Shown here piece after piece: positions 25,086 through 34,029 of a stretch of 64,000 nucleotides of DNA. The notes under the pieces were generated by a model. It worked only from the letters and a program-made list of their open reading frames with translations. It had not been told where the DNA came from and searched no databases. Location: the NCBI GenBank assembly GCA_020636255.1, contig JACJYE010000009.1, forward strand, positions 309,385 through 373,384. The letters are read 5' to 3'. The translations under genes and the position numbers were made by a program. This DNA comes from Lewinellaceae bacterium (GTDB lineage Bacteria; Bacteroidota; Bacteroidia; Chitinophagales; Saprospiraceae). How positions within the stretch are numbered: position 1 is the first letter of the stretch; each line of letters opens with the position of its first letter.

Positions 25086-27530
25086 ATGACAGAGACCCAC
25101 ACCCACCAAAGCGAAGAACAGGCTGCGGCGCGCTTACAGGCGCTGGATGCAACGCTTGACAGTGCTATTGCCTCGGCATGGGGAGCTTCTTCCCCTGAAT
25201 CGCAACTGGAAAGCCTGGCTTTGGAAGGCGGTGTATTGTGCCAGGCTTTCAGCACCCTCGGCGGCCAATGCATGGCGCAGTTAGAGGCCGACAGAAGATA
25301 CCCCGAAGAAGAAACATTCCTATACTATCTCATCAACTACGAATGGGCGGAAGAAGCTAAGGCCTTTTTGCTGTTGTGGCGCGATGTCCTGTTCCAGCTG
25401 CAGAAAGCAGCGCAGCTGGCAGCGGAAGGCGCCGTTACGGAAGAGAACCTTCTGCGCCTGAGCCGCGAATCCAAAGAGGTGGTAGAACAGGCTGCCGAAT
25501 GGCTGAAGGGCTTCGTAAAGCGGGCCACCAAGCCCGGCGGGCGGTGGCAGCCCAGCAGGAAGGCCCGGATCGAGGCCTGGCGCCGCCAAAAGAACCCCTG
25601 GCCGGTCTATCAGGAGCAGCTCGGCCTTCTGGCGGGGCAGTGCGGCACGCTCTTTCGCCAGCACCGGGAAATGGCGGCCGCAGGGGCCGTCTTCAGGCAG
25701 GTCAGGGCCGAAGTGTCGCAGCTGGCCACGGCCTGCCAGGCTGAAGTGGCCGATGCCACGGAGAAGGCGGAGAAAGCAGTAGCTTTTTTTGAGCAGGAAA
25801 AAAGTGAGCACGGAGAACACCAGCTTGGGAAGGTCATTGCCCACCTGGAAAATCTCTCGGGGCAGGTTCAGCCTTCGCCCCATCTCTTCGATTTTTCCAA
25901 TGCCGTAGAGCAGGCTCTGGAGTTCCTGCCGGAAAAGATGCAGGTAGCGGTGAGCATCAGCGGCGGGAACCTGATAACGCAGGAGCTGAACCTGAGAAGG
26001 CGCACCCGGCAATGGCTGGAATCGGAATTGCTGCCCCTGCTCTACGAAGCCTGGGAACTGGCAGAGAATGCAGCGAACGGGCTGAAAGCATCGCTCAGCA
26101 ATATCCGCAACCGGGCTATCATCTTATCTGCCGAAAATAAGGAAGGCAAAAAAATGGAGATAGATACCAGGGGCATCCTTCAGCCCCTGGAAGGTTTCAG
26201 GAATATCGCTTCCAACACGGAGGAGGAGCTGTCCGCTTTGGCCGGCCTGGCCAATCGCCGGTTGCAGGCCTTTTTTCGCCTGTCTGCCATCTACGATACG
26301 GATGCCATTTTCCTGGCCGTGCCCCTTCAGTCATCGATCAGCCAGTTCAGGCTCCACCGCAATAAATGGATGCAGCGCTTGCAGCAGTGGATGGCCCGAA
26401 AGGCCGGCGCTTTCCAGAAATGGCAGGAAGCCGCCGAACGGGAGGAGCGGTTGAGCGTATCGGAAAAGGCCGTGCGCTACATTCAGCATCGCAAAATACC
26501 CTCCGATAACAGCCATTATGCGGCCATTTTCCAGTCGCAGGGTTATATCGGCGAATCCTTTTGGGTGGGCCGTGAGGAAGAGCTGCAGCACATCCGAAAC
26601 ATCATCGACAATTGGGAGAAGGGGTATCGGGGCGCCGTGGCTATCACGGGGACGCGCTTTTCCGGCAAAACCTTTTTTGGCGAGATCGTCGCCAACCGCT
26701 ATTTTCCCGGTAAGGCGATCAGGCTTTCGCCCGATGCCGTCGTTGAGGTACAGGGCAGGAAAATGGAGGCGGGTTACGACCTGGAGAAAGCCCTGGAATT
26801 TGTGCGCAAACATACGCTCAACCAGCGGCCCATGGCCTGGATCGACGACCTCGAGCTGTGGTGGAGCCCGTCAATACCGCTCAACCAGAACCTTCGCGCC
26901 TTGCGGCGCTACATCGACGACCATTCCAACAGCATCTTTTTCCTGATGTCGATGGGCAATGTGTTAAAGAGCCACCTGCAGAAATACCACGAGATCGGCC
27001 GCCTTTTTCTGTCGGAGATCAACCTCGACTATGTGCCGGCCAGCGTGGTGTACGATGCGGTTCTGATCCGCCACGGCGCGACGCACATCAACCTGCTGGA
27101 CGAAAACGGAGAAGAGGTGGCGCCGCCTGCTTTTAAGCGCCTGTCCGACCGCATACACCGGATATCCGGCGGCAATATCGGGGAGGCGTTGTTCCAGTGG
27201 GCCGTTTCCGCGCGGAAAGGCGAAGCGGAAGGCAGCGTGCTGGTCGAACCGCGGGGCAATTATTCCATGCCCGATTTCCTGGGCCCCGATTCAGCGGTGT
27301 TGCTCTGTGCCGTGATGATACAGAAGCGCGTCAACGAATACCGGCTCCGCAAATCGCTGGGGCCTTCGTTTTCCGATAAGTACGTCAATATTCTGCAGCG
27401 GTTGCTGAGCGTGGGGCTGCTCATCCGGCAGCCCGACGGATGGCTGGAAGCCAACCCCGTGGCCGTCAATGCCATAGGGGCGTTACTGGAAAGCAAGAAC
27501 TACATCAAATACCATCAATGGAAGCAATAA
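25086..27530 (+). CDS. Uncharacterised AAA+-like ATPase with long helical N-terminus
   Basis: An 814-residue soluble protein I do not recognise as a named family. About 1-500 is predicted mostly alpha-helical with coiled-coil character. About 505-700 is a P-loop module with Walker A GTRFSGKT (near 521), Walker B MAWIDDLE (near 585) and a sensor-like NSIFFLMSMGN. The last 80 residues look like a winged helix (SDKYVNILQRLLSVGLLIRQ). Its stop overlaps by one base the start of the MscS-like gene, so translation is coupled. A role in controlling the channel or antiporter encoded next is inference from operon structure. Confidence 0.75.
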   Translation: MTETHTHQSEEQAAARLQALDATLDSAIASAWGASSPESQLESLALEGGVLCQAFSTLGGQCMAQLEADRRYPEEETFLYYLINYEWAEEAKAFLLLWRDVLFQLQKAAQLAAEGAVTEENLLRLSRESKEVVEQAAEWLKGFVKRATKPGGRWQPSRKARIEAWRRQKNPWPVYQEQLGLLAGQCGTLFRQHREMAAAGAVFRQVRAEVSQLATACQAEVADATEKAEKAVAFFEQEKSEHGEHQLGKVIAHLENLSGQVQPSPHLFDFSNAVEQALEFLPEKMQVAVSISGGNLITQELNLRRRTRQWLESELLPLLYEAWELAENAANGLKASLSNIRNRAIILSAENKEGKKMEIDTRGILQPLEGFRNIASNTEEELSALAGLANRRLQAFFRLSAIYDTDAIFLAVPLQSSISQFRLHRNKWMQRLQQWMARKAGAFQKWQEAAEREERLSVSEKAVRYIQHRKIPSDNSHYAAIFQSQGYIGESFWVGREEELQHIRNIIDNWEKGYRGAVAITGTRFSGKTFFGEIVANRYFPGKAIRLSPDAVVEVQGRKMEAGYDLEKALEFVRKHTLNQRPMAWIDDLELWWSPSIPLNQNLRALRRYIDDHSNSIFFLMSMGNVLKSHLQKYHEIGRLFLSEINLDYVPASVVYDAVLIRHGATHINLLDENGEEVAPPAFKRLSDRIHRISGGNIGEALFQWAVSARKGEAEGSVLVEPRGNYSMPDFLGPDSAVLLCAVMIQKRVNEYRLRKSLGPSFSDKYVNILQRLLSVGLLIRQPDGWLEANPVAVNAIGALLESKNYIKYHQWKQ

Positions 27531-28246
27531 TGTCCTACCGCTTGTCGTGGGTCGGCCTGGTGATGGTTGGCCTGGTATTGCTGGGGCTGTACTTCTCGCT
27601 TCGGCTGGTGCGGCGCCTGTTGTCCGGCGCTATTGCCAGTGAGTGGGCCCTATGGGCCGACCAGAAATTGCTTCGGCCGCTGTTGTTCCTCTACGAGCCC
27701 CTGGCCACATTGATCTGGTGTACCCTCTTTGTCTTTATCAATCCGCCCATACACGCGCTGCTGCTGGCTCTGCTTGGGCTGGGCGTGTTCCCGCATCTGC
27801 GAAATTATTTCAGCGGGAGAGTCGTGCGCCTGGGGCATCCCATCAGTGCCGGGAGGAAGCTGAGAAGCGGCGGCATACAAGGGGTGGCGGCCCGGCTGGG
27901 CAATCTGGGGCTGTACCTTCAGGCCGACGATGGGCTGCATTATCTGAGTTATTCCCGGCTGCTTTCGGAAGGGTATACCCTGCTGTCGGGCGAAGATGTC
28001 AGTACCGTCTACCACCTGTCGGTGCGCAGCGACGACGATACGCCGCCGGACAAGGCCGCCGGCCATCTTATGGACCTGCTGGCCACAGCGCCTTACCTCG
28101 ACTGGAACCACAAGCCTGAATACCTGCCTGCGGGCACCGATAGCAGCGTCCTTCAGGTGCGGGTTGTGCTCAAGAAGAAAAGCCACCTGTACGACCTCGT
28201 GCAGTTGCTCAAAGAGTGGGGCTTTTCCTGTACCATTATTGATTAA
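27530..28246 (+). CDS. MscS-like small membrane protein
   Basis: A 238-residue inner-membrane protein. Two or three hydrophobic helices (about 6-28, 45-85) precede a block GRVVRLGHPISAGRKLRSGG followed by IQGVAARLGNLGLYLQADDG. That block has the form of the MscS beta-domain (a G-x-V turn, then a strand ending before an IPN-like loop, here LSYSRLL). The C-terminal alpha/beta part is short. It overlaps the ATPase stop by one base and ends 14 bp before the antiporter. The MscS link rests on this motif and is moderate; the pore helix is atypical. Confidence 0.65.
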   Translation: MSYRLSWVGLVMVGLVLLGLYFSLRLVRRLLSGAIASEWALWADQKLLRPLLFLYEPLATLIWCTLFVFINPPIHALLLALLGLGVFPHLRNYFSGRVVRLGHPISAGRKLRSGGIQGVAARLGNLGLYLQADDGLHYLSYSRLLSEGYTLLSGEDVSTVYHLSVRSDDDTPPDKAAGHLMDLLATAPYLDWNHKPEYLPAGTDSSVLQVRVVLKKKSHLYDLVQLLKEWGFSCTIID

Positions 28247-28260
28247 AAGCGAAACGGGAT

Positions 28261-29532
28261 ATGGAAATACTGGCCTCCTACAACCTCATCATCGAAGCTT
28301 CGGCCATCATCATTTTGTCTTTCATATTCAGTGAGCTGGCGCGCAAGACCAACGTGCCGTCGGTACTGATGCTCATCGCGCTGGGCATCCTGCTGAAATT
28401 TGGCCTGGATGCCCTGGGCCTGGGCAGCATCGATTTTCTTCCTATCCTGGAAGTGCTGGGTATCGTAGGGCTGATCATGATCGTGCTGGAAGCGGCGCTG
28501 GAGCTGGAGTTGAAACCGACGAAGATCATCCCTATAGCCAAAGCGCTGGCCATTGCCCTGATCGGCCTGCTGGCCTCCACCTGGGGAGCTGTGCAGATAT
28601 TGTGCCGGTTCATCCCGGAAATGAGCGTGGAAGCGGCCTGGATCTACGCCACGCCTTTGTCCATACTTTCCAGTGCCATTATCATACCCAGCGTTTCGGG
28701 CCTGAGCAATCAAAAGAAGGAGTTCCATATCTACGAAAGCACATTTTCCGACATATTGGGCATTATGCTGTTTTATTTTCTGGCGGGCCAGTGGGATGCT
28801 ACCGAGCACTCCAACGGGCTGGCGGATTTTTTCGGCAACCTGGGCCTTACGGTCGCCATTTCCGTGATAGGCAGCTACCTCATCCTGCTCATCTTTCAGA
28901 ACATTCGCAGCCAGGTCAAGCTCTTTCTGCTCATTGCCGTATTGCTGCTGTTGTATGCGCTGGGGAAAAAGATGCACCTTTCCTCGCTCATCATCATCCT
29001 GTCTTTCGGCCTGGTGATCGCCAATATGCAGGTCTTCTTCCGTGGGCGCCTCGGCCGCTGGCTGCACCTGGAGCGGGCTACCAGCATCTACGAGGGCCTG
29101 CACACCATCACGATGGAAACGGCATTCGTGGTGCGCACCTTCTTTTTCGTCATTTTCGGCCTGACGATCTCTCTGGCTTCACTGGGCAACATTCAGGTGG
29201 CCCTGGTCAGCGGGCTGATCGTCCTGTCCATTTACGCCATCCGCTTTGTCATCCTGAGGTTGTTTTTGGGCAAGGACATCATCCCGCAGCTTTTCGTCGC
29301 GCCGCGTGGCCTGATCACGATCCTGTTGTTTTACGATATACCTAAGGCGGCAGAGGTGCCAGGTTTCGAACCCGGTATCCTGCTGTTCATCATCATTGCT
29401 ACCAGCTTTATCATGACCTTTGCCCTTGTGTACGACAAACAGCGGGCGGGCAAGGCGATCCGCAAAGCGCATAGCGTGCCTGTGGGCAGCGTTAAATGGA
29501 AGGCGCCGGTAGTGAGGGAAGAGGAGGATTGA
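28261..29532 (+). CDS. Cation/proton antiporter (CPA superfamily)
   Basis: A 423-residue polytopic inner-membrane protein with about 11-12 hydrophobic helices and the Na+/H+ exchanger domain. It starts EILASYNLIIEASAIIILSF, has the family stretch LARKTNVPSVLMLIALGILL and a charged C-terminal tail. It probably exchanges Na+ or K+ for protons. Third gene of the ATPase/MscS-like operon (14-bp gap). Ion specificity cannot be told from sequence. Confidence 0.88.
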   Translation: MEILASYNLIIEASAIIILSFIFSELARKTNVPSVLMLIALGILLKFGLDALGLGSIDFLPILEVLGIVGLIMIVLEAALELELKPTKIIPIAKALAIALIGLLASTWGAVQILCRFIPEMSVEAAWIYATPLSILSSAIIIPSVSGLSNQKKEFHIYESTFSDILGIMLFYFLAGQWDATEHSNGLADFFGNLGLTVAISVIGSYLILLIFQNIRSQVKLFLLIAVLLLLYALGKKMHLSSLIIILSFGLVIANMQVFFRGRLGRWLHLERATSIYEGLHTITMETAFVVRTFFFVIFGLTISLASLGNIQVALVSGLIVLSIYAIRFVILRLFLGKDIIPQLFVAPRGLITILLFYDIPKAAEVPGFEPGILLFIIIATSFIMTFALVYDKQRAGKAIRKAHSVPVGSVKWKAPVVREEED

Positions 29533-29605
29533 GTAAATTACCTGCCCTGCATTTTGAAATCTCTGCGTTGCGGGCGTAATTTTACCTTTCGAACAACCCT
29601 TTTTC

Positions 29606-31528
29606 ATGCGGTATCTTATTTATCTGGCCCTCGCTCTCAGCGCTCTGGCGTTACTCTTCTGCAGCCGCGGCCTGCCCGGCGCCGAGGACCGGGGGCAATA
29701 CCTCAACCTCGCTCCGGAAGTGCAGTATGTGGGCATGAACACCTGCAAAACCTGCCACTCCAATGTGCACGCCACCTTTATCCATACGGGTATGGGGCGG
29801 TCGTTCGATATGGCCAGCCTGGAAAAAACGGCTGCCACCTTCGGCGATCACGCGCTGGTGTACGATACGGCGTCCAACCTGTATTACAAACCGTTTTTCC
29901 GCGATAGCGCCATGTATGTCCTGGAGTTTCGCCTGGAAGGAGGCGACACCGTTCACCAGCGCCTGGAACGCATCGACTATATCGTAGGCTCGGGCCAGCA
30001 TACCAATTCCCATATCGTCGATTTCAATGGTTACGTGTACCAGGCCCCCGTCACCTACTACACCCAGGAGGGCCGCTGGGATATGGCCCCCGGTTTTCGA
30101 GGCGACAATATCCGCTTTGGCCGCCTGCTTACTACGGAATGTATTACCTGCCACAACAACCTGCCCGGTTTTGTAGAGGGTTCTCTCAATAAGTACAGCA
30201 GCATGCCCCGCGGCATCGAATGCGAGCGCTGCCACGGCCCCGGGGAAATCCATGTGCGCGAAAAGCTGAAAGGCCAGATCGTCGATACTTCGCAGTTCAT
30301 CGACTATTCCATCGTCAACCCCCGCAAGCTGCCCCGCGATCTGCAGATGGACCTCTGCCAGCGCTGCCACCTGCAGGGCGTAGCAGTGCTCGATGAGGGG
30401 AAAAGTTACTTCGACTTCAGGCCGGGCATGAAGCTCAGCGATGTGTTCAACGTCTATCTGCCTCGTTACACCAATTCGCACGAGCGCTTTATCATGGCCT
30501 CCCAGGCCGACCGCCTGCGGCTCAGCCCTTGTTATCTGAAGTCCGAAATGACCTGCATCACCTGCCACAACCCTCACCGCAGCGTAGAATCGACGAGCCA
30601 CGAGCAGTTCAACCACGCCTGTATCAATTGCCACGGAGGGCGGCGCGAAGCAGCCTGTTCGGCGCCGATGGCGGGCCGGCAAAAGGAAGCAGACGATTGC
30701 TCCGGTTGCCACATGCCGCGCTCCGGCAGCATCGATATTCCCCATGTCAATATTACCGACCATTACATCAGCCGCTCCAACATAAGGGGGCGGCGTGAGG
30801 CGGATAAAGCTCCCGGCGAGCCTCGTTTTCTGGGGCTTCAGATATTGACCAAGGACAAGGCCACGCCGCTGGAAATGGCCCAGGGGTATATAGCCCTGTT
30901 CGACAAATACATATCGTCGCCCCTCATGCTGGATTCGGCGCAGTGGTACCTGGAGCAGTCAAAACAGCCTCTGCCGGAGAAGCTGAAGACGCTGGTGCAT
31001 TATTATTTCGCCCGGGAAGATTACTCGGCTATCGTCCAGCTGGCCCAAAAGCAACAGCCCGGCCAACTGGCCGACGGCTGGACGGCCTACCGGATGGGAG
31101 AGGCTTATTACAAACTCGGCGATTTCCCGCACGCACTGGCCTTTTACCAGCGCGCTACCGAACAAATGCCTTACGGCCTGGACTTTCAGGAAAAGCTGGG
31201 CGCTACCTACATCCAGCTTCAGCAACTTCCCCAGGCCATAGAAACCCTGGAGTGGGTGCTGAAAGAGAACCCCAAGCGCCCTGTTGCCCTTACCAACCTG
31301 GGCTTTGCCTATGCGCTGCAGGGCCAGTTTGTCAAAGCAGAAGGCCTCTACGGCCAGGCCATTGGCCTTGACCCCGACTACGAGCAGGCCCTGATCAATA
31401 AGGCTGCCCTGCGCCTCGCTCAGCATGACCAGGAGGCTGCCAGAAAGCTGATCCGCCGCGTGCTGAACATCAACCCGGATAATGAGCAGGCCCGGGCGGT
31501 GTGGGGGCGGTTGTCACAGGGCGGGTGA
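29606..31528 (+). CDS. Seven-haem cytochrome c with TPR C-terminus
   Basis: A 640-residue exported protein. The N-terminal hydrophobic segment (about 1-20) acts as signal or anchor. Seven CxxCH haem sites are visible: CKTCH, CITCH, CERCH, CQRCH, CITCH, CINCH and CSGCH (residues about 49 to 370). From about 420 on, tetratricopeptide repeats follow (for example LTNLGFAYALQGQFVKAEGL). It resembles cytochrome c554-type multihaem proteins fused to TPRs; electron donor and acceptor are unknown. It stands alone, 73 bp after the antiporter. Confidence 0.88.
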   Translation: MRYLIYLALALSALALLFCSRGLPGAEDRGQYLNLAPEVQYVGMNTCKTCHSNVHATFIHTGMGRSFDMASLEKTAATFGDHALVYDTASNLYYKPFFRDSAMYVLEFRLEGGDTVHQRLERIDYIVGSGQHTNSHIVDFNGYVYQAPVTYYTQEGRWDMAPGFRGDNIRFGRLLTTECITCHNNLPGFVEGSLNKYSSMPRGIECERCHGPGEIHVREKLKGQIVDTSQFIDYSIVNPRKLPRDLQMDLCQRCHLQGVAVLDEGKSYFDFRPGMKLSDVFNVYLPRYTNSHERFIMASQADRLRLSPCYLKSEMTCITCHNPHRSVESTSHEQFNHACINCHGGRREAACSAPMAGRQKEADDCSGCHMPRSGSIDIPHVNITDHYISRSNIRGRREADKAPGEPRFLGLQILTKDKATPLEMAQGYIALFDKYISSPLMLDSAQWYLEQSKQPLPEKLKTLVHYYFAREDYSAIVQLAQKQQPGQLADGWTAYRMGEAYYKLGDFPHALAFYQRATEQMPYGLDFQEKLGATYIQLQQLPQAIETLEWVLKENPKRPVALTNLGFAYALQGQFVKAEGLYGQAIGLDPDYEQALINKAALRLAQHDQEAARKLIRRVLNINPDNEQARAVWGRLSQGG

Positions 31529-31579
31529 GGGGCGTGGGGCATCACTCATTGACATACAACAACTCAAGACCATATCACC

Positions 31580-32593
31580 ATGCAACGCCAAGCCTACAGC
31601 CTTACCGCCGGCAGCCTCGCCAACCTGAAGCTGGAAACGGAAATGCTGCCTGATCCGGGGCAGGGAGAGGCTACCGTAGAAGTGAAGGCCATCGGGTTGA
31701 ACTTTGCGGACATTTTCGCCATCTGGGGCCTGTATGGCGCTACGCCCAAAGAGCGTTTTGTGCCGGGCCTGGAATACGCGGGCATCGTCAGTACGTTAGG
31801 CCCGAATGTCACCCATTTGAAAGTGGGCGACAAGGTGATGGGCGTTACCCGTTTTGGCGCTTATGCTACGCATCTCAATATCGATGCCCGTTACCTCATA
31901 CCCCTTCCGGAAGGCTGGAGCTTCGCCGAAGGGGCCAGCTATCTCGTACAGGTGCTTACGGCCTATTATGGGCTCAAAGAGCTGGGCAACATTCAGCCCG
32001 GGCAGTCGGTGCTCATCCATAGTGCTGCCGGCGGGGTCGGCCTTTGGGCCAACCGCATCGCCAGGAAGTACCAGGCCTATACCATCGGTACGGTAGGCCA
32101 TCCTGGCAAACTGGCGCTCCTGCAGGAGGAAGGGTACAGCCAGGGTATCGTGCGGTCCAAACGTTTTCCGGATGACGTCAGAGCCGCTCTGGAGGGCAGA
32201 GAACTGAACATCATCATGGAGTGCATAGGCGGCAGGATACTAAAGCAGGGGTATGAACTGCTGGCGCCCCAGGGCCGCATGGTGGTTTATGGCTCTGCCC
32301 GCTACGGTTCGGTGGGCAACCGCCCCAACTACCTCCGCCTGTTTTATCTTTTTCTCACCCGCCCCAAGATCGACCCCCAGAAAATGCCGGAGAACAATAA
32401 GGCCGTGCTGGGGTTCAACCTCATCTGGCTCTACCACAGGGCGGAGCTGATGTACCAACTGCTTGGTGAGCTGGCGCAAATGGAACTGGGCAAACCCCTT
32501 GTGGGCCATGTTTTTCCCTTCCATCAGCTCAAAGAGGCTATCCTGCTGTTCCAAAGCGGGAAAACCATGGGCAAGGTCGTGGTTGAAGTGTGA
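31580..32593 (+). CDS. Medium-chain (zinc-free) NADPH:quinone-oxidoreductase-like protein
   Basis: A 337-residue MDR-superfamily enzyme of the quinone oxidoreductase/VAT-1 type. It has a GroES-like N-terminal domain (FVPGLEYAGIV, KVGDKVMGVTRFGAYA) and a Rossmann domain with the nucleotide motif SAAGGVGLW. Structural-zinc cysteines are absent. Substrate unknown. It converges with a second MDR gene (32599-33588) with 5 bp between the stops. Confidence 0.85.
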   Translation: MQRQAYSLTAGSLANLKLETEMLPDPGQGEATVEVKAIGLNFADIFAIWGLYGATPKERFVPGLEYAGIVSTLGPNVTHLKVGDKVMGVTRFGAYATHLNIDARYLIPLPEGWSFAEGASYLVQVLTAYYGLKELGNIQPGQSVLIHSAAGGVGLWANRIARKYQAYTIGTVGHPGKLALLQEEGYSQGIVRSKRFPDDVRAALEGRELNIIMECIGGRILKQGYELLAPQGRMVVYGSARYGSVGNRPNYLRLFYLFLTRPKIDPQKMPENNKAVLGFNLIWLYHRAELMYQLLGELAQMELGKPLVGHVFPFHQLKEAILLFQSGKTMGKVVVEV

Positions 32594-32598
32594 TGCGC

Positions 32599-33588
32599 TC
32601 AGGCAGCGGTATCATGATCAACGGTTAACACCACGGCGCCTTTTTTTCGCCCCGTTTCGACGTACCGGTGCGCTTCGACGATCTGCCCGAGCGGGTAACG
32701 CCTGTCGACAACGGGCCTGAGGCGCCCGGCTTCGAGCAGTTCCCGGAGCAATTCGGTGTCCTCTTTGCGCTGAATGGCAACCCCGCCTATTACCTTTTTG
32801 CCGCTGCTCATCGACGTCCACAGCATCTGGAAAAATTCGGGTATGCCCGCTACGGCTGCCAGGAAGACTCCTTTGGGGGCCATCGTTTTACTGGCCCGTG
32901 AAAAGGATGTTTTACCTACCGTATCGAAAATGATGTCGTACACTTCGCCCGACTGCGTGAAGTCTTCTTTCGTATAGTCGATCACCTTATGGGCGCCAAG
33001 TGACTTTACTAACTCCAGGTTTTTGGTGCTGCTCACTCCTGTCACTTCCGCGCCGAAATACCGGGCAAGCTGTACGGCATAAACGCCCAGGCCACCGGAG
33101 GCTCCGTAGACCAATACTTTTTGCCCGCTGCGGATCTGCCCTTTATCCCTGAGGAAGACCAGGGACGTCAGCGCGCCGAAGGGGATGGCGGCGGCTTCTT
33201 CAAACGACAGGTTTGCCGGTTTCAGGGCTATAGCTCCATCTTCGGGCAGGCTAATGTACTCGGCATTTGCGCCGAGGTTCAGGCCTGTGGCGCCGAATAC
33301 TTCGTCGCCCACCCTGAACCGCTTTACCTCTTTGCCTACGGCCTCGACCACGCCTGCCAGCTCGTTGCCGAGGCCTGTTTCGCGGGGTTTTGTAAGCCCT
33401 ATTACCAATCGGCCCAGCAACCATAACCCTTTGGGGTATGTCGAACTCCGCACCCTTACGTCGCCTGATGTGACGGTTGTCGCGTGCACTTTTATGAGGA
33501 CTTCGTTGTCGGCCGGTACGGGTTTTTCGGTTTTTATGGCCTTTACGACTTCAGGAGGGCCATATTCTTCAAATACGATAGTTTTCAT
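32599..33588 (-). CDS. NAD(P)-dependent medium-chain alcohol dehydrogenase/quinone reductase
   Basis: A 329-residue MDR enzyme with an N-terminal GroES-like domain starting MKTIVFEEYGPPEVVK, the motif GNELAGVVEAVGKEVKRFRV, and a Rossmann domain GASGGLGVYAVQLARYFGAE. ATG at 33588 is preferred to an upstream start at 33681 because the extra 31 residues are not conserved in form. It converges with the preceding MDR gene but is a distinct subtype, so the pair is not a simple recent duplication. Confidence 0.87.
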   Translation of the reverse strand: MKTIVFEEYGPPEVVKAIKTEKPVPADNEVLIKVHATTVTSGDVRVRSSTYPKGLWLLGRLVIGLTKPRETGLGNELAGVVEAVGKEVKRFRVGDEVFGATGLNLGANAEYISLPEDGAIALKPANLSFEEAAAIPFGALTSLVFLRDKGQIRSGQKVLVYGASGGLGVYAVQLARYFGAEVTGVSSTKNLELVKSLGAHKVIDYTKEDFTQSGEVYDIIFDTVGKTSFSRASKTMAPKGVFLAAVAGIPEFFQMLWTSMSSGKKVIGGVAIQRKEDTELLRELLEAGRLRPVVDRRYPLGQIVEAHRYVETGRKKGAVVLTVDHDTAA

Positions 33589-33691
33589 GATAAGCTGATT
33601 TAGTTTTGTGATGAAAATCCTTACCGGTTCCGGGGTGGCAAGGGTATAATGTTTTGTAAATAAAGCTCGTGGATGTAGCATTCCGCCAACC

Positions 33692-33934
33692 CTATTCCAG
33701 TGGGGTTAGCGCTATCAGAGGCAGGCCGAGGTCGCGTACTTTTCTCAGCAGGCCATACAGCGCGGCCTGGTCGGCCACGGGGCCGCTGATCAGGGTGTCG
33801 CCATCGTTTTCTAACGTGATGGAAAGGCCGTCGAAGTACGTGGCCCACTGGGCGCTCAAATGGCCCCTGAGCCTGACCTGGTAGGCTGTCGGCTGCTTTG
33901 AGCCTGATCGTATGGTGGTGTTTTTATCTGCCAT
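33692..33934 (-). CDS. Small conserved hypothetical protein
   Basis: An 80-residue soluble protein. The middle block YQVRLRGHLSAQWATYFDGL and the C-terminal GPVADQAALYGLLRKVRDLG match a small protein family that I have seen across many phyla, always unnamed; the YGLLRKVRDLGLPL segment is the most conserved. It lies about 95 bp downstream of the cyclase/regulator gene on the same strand and may share its transcript. Confidence 0.7.
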   Translation of the reverse strand: MADKNTTIRSGSKQPTAYQVRLRGHLSAQWATYFDGLSITLENDGDTLISGPVADQAALYGLLRKVRDLGLPLIALTPLE

Positions 33935-34029
33935 TGCGCTGTACGTTATATACAGGCAAAAATGTCGGCAAAACGGTATTGGTGTAAACCTACTAAAGTA
34001 CTGTTTTGAGATATTCGGGTATAAAAAGG

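Noticed and set aside
31580..33588. Two convergent MDR enzymes considered as a recent tandem duplication
   Set aside because: They belong to different subtypes with low apparent similarity outside the nucleotide-binding motif.
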